DNA of 11,566 bases, from contig JAGBXL010000014.1 of NCBI GenBank assembly GCA_017629325.1, forward strand, positions 1-11,566, in the 5' to 3' direction. The stretch comes from Clostridia bacterium (lineage in GTDB: Bacteria; Bacillota; Clostridia; UMGS1810). The notes under the pieces are model-generated. The model saw only the letters and a program-made list of their open reading frames with translations. It did not search any database and had not been told where the DNA came from. Shown here piece by piece: positions 5,214 to 11,566 of the stretch (the stretch's first letter is position 1; every line of letters begins with the position of its first letter). A program made the position numbers and the translations under genes.

Positions 5214-7145
5214 ATGGGTTTAACTTTAACCGAAAAAATCTTAAAAGCACACCTTGTAGACGGTGAATTTAAAAAAGGCGAAGAAATAGGAATAAAAATC
5301 GACCAGACCTTAACCCAAGATGCCACAGGAACAATGGCTTATCTTGAATTTGAGGCAATCGGTATTCCCAGAGTAAAAACAGAACGCTCTGTTGCCTATA
5401 TCGACCACAACACCTTGCAGTCCGGTTTTGAAAATGCCGATGACCATCGCTTTATAGGCTCAATTGCCAAAAAACATGGTATCTATTTTTCGCGTCCCGG
5501 TAATGGTATCTGCCATCAGGTTCATCTGGAACGCTTTGGTATTCCCGGTAAAACTCTTATCGGGTCCGATAGCCACACACCAACAGGCGGCGGAATTGGT
5601 ATGGTAGCAATTGGTGCCGGCGGTCTTGATGTTGCAGTTGCAATGGGTGGCGGTGCTTACTACATAACCTATCCCAAAATTGTTAAAATCAATTTAGAAG
5701 GCAAGCTTTCACCCTGGGTTGCGGCAAAAGATGTTATTTTAGAGGTTCTTAGCCGTATGTCTGTTAAAGGCGGCGTAGGCAAGGTTATAGAATACTGCGG
5801 CGAAGGTGTAAAAACCCTTTCTGTTCCCGAAAGAGCAACCATAACCAATATGGGTGCAGAGCTTGGTGCAACAACATCAATCTTCCCATCCGACGAAATA
5901 ACCAAAGAATTTTTAAAAGCACAAAAAAGAGAAGATGTATGGGTTCCCCTTTGTGCTGACGAAGACGCTGTATATGACGAAGAAATAAACATCAATCTTT
6001 CAAAAATAACTCCTATGGCAGCTTGTCCTCACATGCCCGATAATGTTAAAACACTCTCTGAAATTGGCAAAATGAAAATAGATCAGGTTTGCATAGGCTC
6101 ATGCACAAACAGCTCACTTCAGGATATGATGAAGGTTGCCCATATTTTAAAAGGCAAAACAGTTAATCCCGATGTGTCTTTATCAATTGCCCCTGGTTCA
6201 AAGCAGGTTCTTAATATGCTTGCTCAAAACGGAGCCCTCTCTGTTATGATAGATGCAGGTGCCAGAATACTCGAGAGTGCCTGCGGTCCATGTATCGGTA
6301 TGGGTCAGTCGCCTAATTCAAAAGGTATTTCTTTAAGAACATTCAACCGTAACTTTGAAGGCCGTTCAGGAACAAAAGATGCAGGCGTATATCTTGTTTC
6401 ACCCGAGGTTGCTGCAGCATCTGCAATATCAGGATATTTAACCGACCCAAGAGATTTAGGCGATATGCCCGAATTTAAAATGCCCGAAGAATTTATTATA
6501 AACGATAATATGATAGTTCTTCCCGCCGATGAAAAAGATATGGAATCAGTTGAAATCCTTCGTGGACCAAATATCAAACCCTTCCCCAAAACAGAGCCTT
6601 TAAACGATAAAATAGAGTGCAAATGTTCATTAAAGGTAGAAGATAATATCACCACCGACCATATAATGCCGGCGGGTGCAAAAATTCTTCCTCTTCGTTC
6701 AAATATTCCTGCAATTTCAAATCATTGCTTCACTGTTTGCGACGAAGAATTTCCCAAAAGAGCAAAAGAAATGGGCTCAAGTATCATAGTGGGCGGTGCC
6801 AACTACGGTCAGGGTTCATCAAGAGAGCACGCGGCTCTCGCACCTTTATATCTTGGTGTTAAAGCTGTTGTAACAAAATCCTTTGCCCGTATCCACCGTG
6901 CAAATCTTGTTAATGCCGGAATTCTTCCATTAAGCTTTAAAAACGAAGCTGATTATAATAACATAGATTTAAACGATGAACTCACAATAGAAAATCTTAA
7001 AGAGTGTATAAACGAAGGTAAAAACATAATCATCACCAATAGAACAAAAGGCATAGAAATTGAATGTGAATGTGAACTTTCCGAGAGAGCAAGAAAAATC
7101 ATACTTGCAGGTGGGCTTTTAAGCTACACCAAAGAACAAATGTAA
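5214..7145 (+). CDS. acn: Aconitate hydratase (aconitase)
   Basis: Aconitase converts citrate to isocitrate via cis-aconitate in the cytoplasm. The 643-residue product is the shorter, homoaconitase/mitochondrial-like form and not the ~900-residue AcnA. Landmarks by eye: QDATGTMAYLEFEA near residue 36, YIDHN near 62, IGSDSHTPTGGGIGMVAIGAGGLDVA (about 117-142), and cluster ligands Cys297 in IGSCTNSS and Cys357 and Cys360 in ACGPCIGMGQSP, spaced as in 4Fe-4S aconitases. The C-terminal swivelling domain begins near residue 470, with DNITTDHIMPAG, GGANYGQGSSREHAAL (with the catalytic-type GSSRE) and KSFARIHRANLVNAGILPL. ATG 5214 follows GAAAGGGTG (5197-5205) at eight bases. icd begins 25 nt downstream. 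Together they supply 2-oxoglutarate. A citrate synthase is not in the window. Confidence 0.96.
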   Translation: MGLTLTEKILKAHLVDGEFKKGEEIGIKIDQTLTQDATGTMAYLEFEAIGIPRVKTERSVAYIDHNTLQSGFENADDHRFIGSIAKKHGIYFSRPGNGICHQVHLERFGIPGKTLIGSDSHTPTGGGIGMVAIGAGGLDVAVAMGGGAYYITYPKIVKINLEGKLSPWVAAKDVILEVLSRMSVKGGVGKVIEYCGEGVKTLSVPERATITNMGAELGATTSIFPSDEITKEFLKAQKREDVWVPLCADEDAVYDEEININLSKITPMAACPHMPDNVKTLSEIGKMKIDQVCIGSCTNSSLQDMMKVAHILKGKTVNPDVSLSIAPGSKQVLNMLAQNGALSVMIDAGARILESACGPCIGMGQSPNSKGISLRTFNRNFEGRSGTKDAGVYLVSPEVAAASAISGYLTDPRDLGDMPEFKMPEEFIINDNMIVLPADEKDMESVEILRGPNIKPFPKTEPLNDKIECKCSLKVEDNITTDHIMPAGAKILPLRSNIPAISNHCFTVCDEEFPKRAKEMGSSIIVGGANYGQGSSREHAALAPLYLGVKAVVTKSFARIHRANLVNAGILPLSFKNEADYNNIDLNDELTIENLKECINEGKNIIITNRTKGIEIECECELSERARKIILAGGLLSYTKEQM

Positions 7146-7170
7146 TAACATTAAAAAAGGAATGAGTAAA

Positions 7171-8382
7171 ATGGCAAAAATTCAAATGAAAACCCCCCTC
7201 GTTGAGATGGACGGAGACGAAATGACCAGAGTTATCTGGCAAATGATAAAAGATATTTTAATTTATCCTTATGTTGATTTAAAAAGCGAATACTATGACC
7301 TTGGTCTTGAGTACAGAAACGAAACAAACGACCAGGTAACCTTCGATAGTGCCGAGGCAACAAAAAAATACGGTGTTGCAGTTAAATGTGCCACAATCAC
7401 TCCAAATGCTGCCCGTATGACAGAATATAATTTAAAAGAAATGTGGAAATCACCAAATGGCACAATAAGAGCAATCCTAGATGGCACAGTTTTCCGCACA
7501 CCTATAATAGTTAAAGGTGTAACACCCTTTATTCCTAGCTGGACAAAGCCCATAACCATTGCCCGTCATGCCTACGGCGATGTGTATAAAAACACAGAAA
7601 TGCAGGTTCCCGAAGGTAGCAAATGCGAAATCGTGTGCACTGATAAAAATGGCAATGAAATAAGACAGCTTATTCACGAATTTAATGGCACAGCAGGTGT
7701 AATTCAGGGTCTTCACAACACCGACAAATCAATTTCAAGCTTTGCAAGAAGCTGCTTTAACTATGCTCTCGATATGAAGCAGGATTTGTGGTTTGCATCT
7801 AAAGATACCATCAGCAAAAGATATGACCACCGCTTCAAAGATATCTTTAACGATATTTATGAAGCGGAATATAAAGAAAAATTTGAAAATGCAGGGATAG
7901 AATATTTCTACACTCTCATCGACGATGCCGTTGCAAGAGTAATCCGTTCGGAAGGCGGCTACATCTGGGCATGTAAAAACTACGATGGCGACGTTATGAG
8001 CGATATGGTTGCCACAGCCTACGGAAGCCTTGCCATGATGACATCTGTTCTTGTTTCACCCGATGGAGTGTATGAATATGAAGCTGCCCATGGCACAGTT
8101 CAGCGTCATTATTATAAACACCTTAAAGGCGAATCCACATCTACCAACTCTGTTGCAACTCTTTTTGCCTGGTCAGGTGCTCTCAGAAAAAGGGGCGAGC
8201 TGGACGGACTTAAAGACCTTTGCGATTTTGCAGATTCGCTCGAAAAAGCAACAATCCAAACAATTGAAGAAGGCATTATGACTGGAGATTTATATCTTCT
8301 TTCAAATCTTCCCGAAAAGAAAAAGGTAGATACAAAAACCTTCCTTGAAGAAATTGCTGTAAGACTTGAAAAAATAATATAA
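7171..8382 (+). CDS. icd: NADP-dependent isocitrate dehydrogenase, eukaryote-type (type II)
   Basis: This 403-residue enzyme oxidatively decarboxylates isocitrate to 2-oxoglutarate, making NADPH. ATG 7171 is preferred over ATG 7162, because AAAGGA ends at 7161, giving nine bases to 7171 and none to 7162. The sequence follows animal and yeast NADP-IDH (type II) nearly residue for residue, unlike the E. coli Icd class: VEMDGDEMTR at the start, KCATITP, MWKSPNGTIR (Arg100), GTVFR (Arg109), ARHAYGDVY (Arg132, Tyr139), Lys211, Asp251, WACKNYDGDV with Asp274 and Asp278, and EAAHGTVQRHY for NADP binding. All substrate- and metal-binding residues of that class are in place. It is the distal gene of the acn-icd operon and ends at a strong terminator. 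Confidence 0.95.
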   Translation: MAKIQMKTPLVEMDGDEMTRVIWQMIKDILIYPYVDLKSEYYDLGLEYRNETNDQVTFDSAEATKKYGVAVKCATITPNAARMTEYNLKEMWKSPNGTIRAILDGTVFRTPIIVKGVTPFIPSWTKPITIARHAYGDVYKNTEMQVPEGSKCEIVCTDKNGNEIRQLIHEFNGTAGVIQGLHNTDKSISSFARSCFNYALDMKQDLWFASKDTISKRYDHRFKDIFNDIYEAEYKEKFENAGIEYFYTLIDDAVARVIRSEGGYIWACKNYDGDVMSDMVATAYGSLAMMTSVLVSPDGVYEYEAAHGTVQRHYYKHLKGESTSTNSVATLFAWSGALRKRGELDGLKDLCDFADSLEKATIQTIEEGIMTGDLYLLSNLPEKKKVDTKTFLEEIAVRLEKII

Positions 8383-8432
8383 CAAATAGGCTCTGCGAAA
8401 AACAACTTTTTTGCAGAGCCTATTTGTTTTTT
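8381..8432. terminator. Bidirectional terminator shared by icd and spoIIP
   Basis: A 22-bp stem pairs 8381-8402 with 8407-8428, loop CAAC, one G-U pair. On the plus strand it ends in six T (8427-8432); on the minus strand it is followed by an A/T-rich ATATTATTTTTT. The TAG stop of spoIIP (8420-8422) is within the stem, and the icd stop (8380-8382) overlaps its first bases. Confidence 0.9.
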
Positions 8433-9472
8433 AAAGTTTTAATAATTCCTTCTGCAAGTATTTCTGCCGAACGCAGAGCTTCAAGCTGTGTGTTTCCATG
8501 GGTTCCTATTTCAAAAAGAAGAGAGCCTTTTGTTTTGTGCATATTAAATCTTTCTCGCCTTAAATTAAGAGGACGCATAAATCCCGGATACATCTCCTCT
8601 AAATTCTTTTGTATTTTAAGTGCTAAAATCAAGTTGTCCTTCCAAAATGGATTACTAAGCCCCATGGCATCTGTGCCGCAAACAATCATTGCCTGTGCGG
8701 TACTTTTTCCATTTACCTTAGCCACAAGCTTTGTTGGAGATCCGTTTTCTTCTATGGCATCTCTGTGAATATCAAAAACAAATTCAATTTGCGGATACCT
8801 TTCAAGATACCATTCTATAACACCCAAAGATTTAACATACGAAGAATTGTAAGAGGGGGAGTCGCAAAGGGTTTTATCGTGAATAACTGCAATATTGTTT
8901 TCTTCAAAAACTTCTGCCATTCTTTCGCCTATACTAACCATGTTTTTTGTGGTGTCGCTTGTTCTGTGGCTGCCGTTTTTTCCAAGCCCGTTTCCGCTAT
9001 TATCTGAATATGTTTCGCTGGCGTGGGTATGAATAATAAGAATTTTAGCTTTTTTTCCCGAAAGGTCATAGCTTCTTGGAGTTTTTTCAAGCTCTAAAGT
9101 ATCAATGCGATAATCTGTTTCATTTTTTATATCAAGATTTACCGATTCAATGCTTTTTTGCGGAATTTCTTTTTTCTTTGCTTGTGTATTTTTGGCTTTT
9201 GGGGGCTTTTCTTCTTTTTTCTCGGGCGGTTTTAAAAAAACTGCAGAAGCATAACTCATCACAGCCTGAGGATTATATGATAAAGTATCTTTTAAAAATA
9301 AACTGCCGCCATTTGATTTGTTAATAAAAAATATATTTTCGTCTTTAAAAATGTTTTGAGCAAATCCCAAGGTGAGAATTGCTACACATATCATCAAAAC
9401 AATAAATAAAAATCTCTTTTGCCCAATAAAAAAACCGTAAATTTTTCTTTTGCGTGGATACCTGCTTTTTAT
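8420..9472 (-). CDS. spoIIP: Stage II sporulation protein P (SpoIIP), apparent ATA start
   Basis: SpoIIP is the peptidoglycan amidase/endopeptidase that, with SpoIID and SpoIIM, thins the septal wall and drives engulfment of the forespore. The 350-residue model has a basic N-terminus (RKRK at 7-10), a membrane anchor at about residues 18-41, a Lys/Pro-rich linker (about 81-105), and a catalytic Amidase_3-like domain with ILIIHTHASETY (His148, Glu153), VFDIHRDAI (His236) and LLFEIGTHGNT (Glu321), as in the family. No ATG, GTG or TTG stands at the right distance from the strong AAAGGAGG at 9481-9488; the in-frame codon eight bases on is ATA at 9470-9472. Starting at TTG 9397 or ATG 9394 would lose the basic arm and half of the anchor and lacks a ribosome binding site. 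An ATA start or a start-codon mutation is therefore likely. A single base change would give ATG. Start less certain than product. Confidence 0.9.
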   Translation of the reverse strand: MKSRYPRKRKIYGFFIGQKRFLFIVLMICVAILTLGFAQNIFKDENIFFINKSNGGSLFLKDTLSYNPQAVMSYASAVFLKPPEKKEEKPPKAKNTQAKKKEIPQKSIESVNLDIKNETDYRIDTLELEKTPRSYDLSGKKAKILIIHTHASETYSDNSGNGLGKNGSHRTSDTTKNMVSIGERMAEVFEENNIAVIHDKTLCDSPSYNSSYVKSLGVIEWYLERYPQIEFVFDIHRDAIEENGSPTKLVAKVNGKSTAQAMIVCGTDAMGLSNPFWKDNLILALKIQKNLEEMYPGFMRPLNLRRERFNMHKTKGSLLFEIGTHGNTQLEALRSAEILAEGIIKTLKNK

Positions 9473-9480
9473 AAAACCCG

Positions 9481-9488
9481 CCTCCTTT
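9481..9488 (-). promoter_or_regulatory. Ribosome binding site that fixes the spoIIP start
   Basis: The minus-strand AAAGGAGG (complement of 9481-9488) is a perfect Shine-Dalgarno core. Eight bases later (9473-9480) comes the ATA triplet at 9470-9472, in the spoIIP frame. No other start codon lies within a usable distance in any frame that stays open. Confidence 0.85.
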
Positions 9489-9497
9489 CCTAATTTA

Positions 9498-9526
9498 TAA
9501 TTATGTTTTCCATTTCTTTTATATGT
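9498..9526 (-). promoter_or_regulatory. Weak sigma-E-like promoter candidate for spoIIP
   Basis: On the minus strand ACATATA (complement of 9520-9526) is followed after 14 bp by CATAATTA (complement of 9498-9505). In Bacillus subtilis spoIIP is transcribed by mother-cell sigma-E, whose -10 begins CATA. The match to consensus is only partial (5 of 8 in the -10), so this is a pointer only. The leader would be about 19 nt. Confidence 0.2.
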
Positions 9527-9542
9527 CTGTTTAAATTACCTC

Positions 9543-9571
9543 TTGAAAAGCCTTGATAAATTATGTATAAT
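9543..9571 (+). promoter_or_regulatory. Sigma-A promoter of lon
   Basis: TTGAAA (9543-9548) is followed after 17 bp by a perfect TATAAT (9566-9571), preceded directly by TG. Transcription would start near 9578, about 58 nt before the lon ATG. No CIRCE or CtsR-type repeat is recognised between it and the start codon. Confidence 0.75.
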
Positions 9572-9635
9572 ATATTTTGGTATAGTTTTAGCCATTTAAA
9601 TTTAGTACAAATGAAACCGGAAAGGAATTATATAA

Positions 9636-11566
9636 ATGATTGAAGAAACAAACAAAGTAAAAACACGCACCCTCCCCGTGCTTCCTATAAGGGGCTTGCC
9701 TGTTTTTCCATATATGATAATCCACTTTGACGTGGGCAGAGATAAATCCGTAAGTGCCATAGAAGAATCAATGGTAGAAAATCAGCTTTTATTTCTTCTT
9801 GCTCAAAAAAACCCCGAGCTTGAAAGAATAACACCCGACGATTTGTATACCGTGGGCACAATTGCAAAAATAAAGCAGATTTTAAAAATATCCGAAAATG
9901 ATGTAAGAGTTTTGGTTGAAGGAATATCGCGTGCCAAAGTCATAAACTTCACATCAACCTCACCATTTTTTGAATGTGAGGTAGAGGAGTATGTTCCAAA
10001 TAAGAAAAAAACCGAAGAACAAATTATAACCGAAGATGCTTATATCCGCGAAATTTCAAAACGCTGTGCCCTTTATTTCGGGCTTCAGGGTAAATTTGAG
10101 CGTGATGCAATGGTGCCGATTTCAAACATAAAAGAAGCAGAGCACTTCTCTGATGCAGTTTCGGCGGCACTTAATGTTAAAATAGATATTAAGCAGCAGC
10201 TTTTAGAAGAATTCGATATTACAAAAAGGCTTGAAAAAATTCTCACCGTTCTTCATTCCGAAACCGAAATTTTAAAAATAGAAAAGCAAATAAGCAACAA
10301 GGTAAAAGAAAAAATAGACCAAAGCCAAAAAGAATATTATTTAAGAGAGCAAATAAAGGTTATCCAAGATGAACTCGGCGAAGGTGAGCTTGGCGAAAAA
10401 GAAAGCGAAGAATATATGGAAAAGCTTTCTAAAAATGGTGCTCCAAGCTATGTTTTAGAAAAAGCACAAAAAGAATTATCTCGCCTAAAAAGAATGCAGG
10501 CAGGTAACCCCGATGCCTCGGTTATCCGCGGATATATCGACTGGCTCTGCCAAGTTCCATGGAGCGAAAAAACTCCTGAGAACACCGAGCTTTCGCTTGC
10601 CAAAAAAATTCTTGATGAAGATCATTACGGCTTAAAAAAGGTTAAAGAGAGAATAGTTGAGTTTTTGGCAGTCCGCATGCTTTCGGGTGGCAAAAAATCT
10701 CCCATAATCTGCCTTGCAGGCCCTCCGGGAGTTGGTAAAACATCTGTTGCAAAATCTATTGCCAGAGCAATGGGCAGAAAATATGTTCGTATGTCTCTTG
10801 GCGGAGTTAAAGACGAAGCCGAAATAAGAGGCCACAGAAAGACCTATATAGGAGCAATGCCCGGCAGAATTATTTCTGCAATGAAGCAGGCAGGCACAAA
10901 AAACCCCGTTATTCTTTTAGATGAAATAGATAAACTGGGTGCCGACCACAGAGGAAGCACCTCTGCCGCACTTTTAGAGGTTCTCGATAGCGAACAGAAT
11001 TTTTCTTTCCGCGATCACTACATTGAGCTTGAATATGACCTTTCCGATGTTCTTTTCATCACCACTGCCAATAATCTTGACACCATCGACCGTCCACTAC
11101 TGGACAGAATGGAAGTAATTGAGCTTTCGGGCTACACCGATACCGAAAAGCTCTCTATTGCAAAAAATCACCTAGTACCCAAGCAGCTTGAGCGTCACGG
11201 ACTAAGCAAAAAAATGCTCGCCTTCAAGGACGATGCAATTCTTGAAATTATAGACTACTATACCCGTGAGGCGGGAGTGAGAAATCTCGAGCGCACCGTA
11301 GCAGACGTTTGCCGAAAGGCGGCAAAGGAGCTCGTTGAGGAAGCGGTAAGCGGTAAAATAACGGTTACTGCCGACAGCGTAAGCCAATATCTCGGAAAAA
11401 GAAAGCATTTACCCGAAACGGTTTCCGACACGGACGAGGTCGGAGAGGTCAACGGACTTGCGTGGACGCAGGTCGGCGGAGATATGCTCAAGGTTGAGGT
11501 AGCTGTGCTTGAGGGCACGGGCAAGATAGAGCTTACGGGCTCACTCGGCGACGTTATGAAGGAATC
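9636..11566 (+). CDS. lon: ATP-dependent protease Lon, N-terminal and AAA+ part (3' end outside window)
   Basis: Lon is the cytoplasmic hexameric ATP-dependent serine protease that removes misfolded and regulatory proteins. 643 codons are in the window with no stop. ATG 9636 follows GGAAAGGA (9619-9626) at nine bases. The order is: Lon N-terminal substrate-binding domain (about 10-200, starting TLPVLPIRGLPVFPYM), a Lys/Glu-rich coiled-coil, then the AAA+ module with PWSE before it, Walker A GPPGVGKT (362-369), RKTYIGAMPGR (pore loop), Walker B ILLDEIDK (426-433) and the sensor region, and the start of the S16 protease domain (GSLGDVMKE). The Ser-Lys catalytic dyad lies beyond the edge. The last ~300 bp are much richer in G+C and use other codons than the rest of the gene (see findings), though the frame and family match continue without a break. 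Confidence 0.96.
   Translation, partial: MIEETNKVKTRTLPVLPIRGLPVFPYMIIHFDVGRDKSVSAIEESMVENQLLFLLAQKNPELERITPDDLYTVGTIAKIKQILKISENDVRVLVEGISRAKVINFTSTSPFFECEVEEYVPNKKKTEEQIITEDAYIREISKRCALYFGLQGKFERDAMVPISNIKEAEHFSDAVSAALNVKIDIKQQLLEEFDITKRLEKILTVLHSETEILKIEKQISNKVKEKIDQSQKEYYLREQIKVIQDELGEGELGEKESEEYMEKLSKNGAPSYVLEKAQKELSRLKRMQAGNPDASVIRGYIDWLCQVPWSEKTPENTELSLAKKILDEDHYGLKKVKERIVEFLAVRMLSGGKKSPIICLAGPPGVGKTSVAKSIARAMGRKYVRMSLGGVKDEAEIRGHRKTYIGAMPGRIISAMKQAGTKNPVILLDEIDKLGADHRGSTSAALLEVLDSEQNFSFRDHYIELEYDLSDVLFITTANNLDTIDRPLLDRMEVIELSGYTDTEKLSIAKNHLVPKQLERHGLSKKMLAFKDDAILEIIDYYTREAGVRNLERTVADVCRKAAKELVEEAVSGKITVTADSVSQYLGKRKHLPETVSDTDEVGEVNGLAWTQVGGDMLKVEVAVLEGTGKIELTGSLGDVMKE

Noticed and set aside
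8112..8405. 97-codon minus-strand frame inside icd
   Set aside because: Fully antisense to conserved icd codons; composition mirrors the sense gene.
9395..9397. TTG as the spoIIP start
   Set aside because: No ribosome binding site at a usable distance, and it cuts the membrane anchor in half; the strong site at 9481-9488 lies 83 bases further upstream.
9553..9581. TTGATA as the -35 of lon
   Set aside because: At 17-18 bp it faces TTTGGT-like sequence; TTGAAA at 9543 with TATAAT at 9566 is far better.
1..11566. CRISPR array, tRNA, rRNA, transposase or phage genes
   Set aside because: No regularly spaced repeats, cloverleaf folds with conserved T-loop, or transposase/integrase motifs were seen on either strand.

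Overview
The window is AT-rich DNA of an anaerobic, spore-forming Firmicute, most likely an uncultured Clostridia member. The evidence is a PolC-type replicative polymerase, a SpoIIP sporulation gene, an [FeFe]-hydrogenase maturation gene (hydF), strong AGGAGG-type ribosome binding sites and AAA/GAA-rich codon use. Apart from the structured RNA, these are ordinary chromosomal genes; I see no phage, transposase, CRISPR array, tRNA or rRNA.

Layout, left to right. (1) 1-2436, plus strand: the C-terminal third of polC, cut by the window edge; a four-helix membrane protein; and a secreted CAP-domain protein with its own promoter and a strong terminator. (2) 2488-2751: a protein-free stretch that folds into a coherent branched RNA of about 264 nt, closed by a long-range stem and organised around a tight three-way junction. 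(3) 2783-4520: a three-gene hydrogenase-related cluster with a TSCPD-domain protein, a TM1266-type putative hydrogenase regulator and hydF. (4) 4531-4950, minus strand: an XRE-type regulator convergent with hydF, followed by a 260-bp divergent control region with inverted and direct repeats and a promoter on each strand. (5) 5214-8382: aconitase and a eukaryote-type NADP isocitrate dehydrogenase, an operon that turns citrate into 2-oxoglutarate for glutamate synthesis and NADPH. (6) 8420-9472, minus strand: spoIIP, sharing a terminator with icd. (7) 9636 to the right edge: lon, divergent from spoIIP, with its own sigma-A promoter and cut before the proteolytic active site.

The observations most worth a second look are: the structured RNA, whose two G-U pairs favour the plus strand and whose size suggests (unproven) a raiA-motif-like RNA; spoIIP, whose reading frame and strong ribosome binding site point to an ATA start codon, or to a start lost by one substitution; an abrupt change in base composition and codon use in the last ~300 bp of lon, which looks like recombination or a chimeric contig end; and the repeat-rich control region between the XRE regulator and aconitase, where the motif AAAATTTATG recurs three times.
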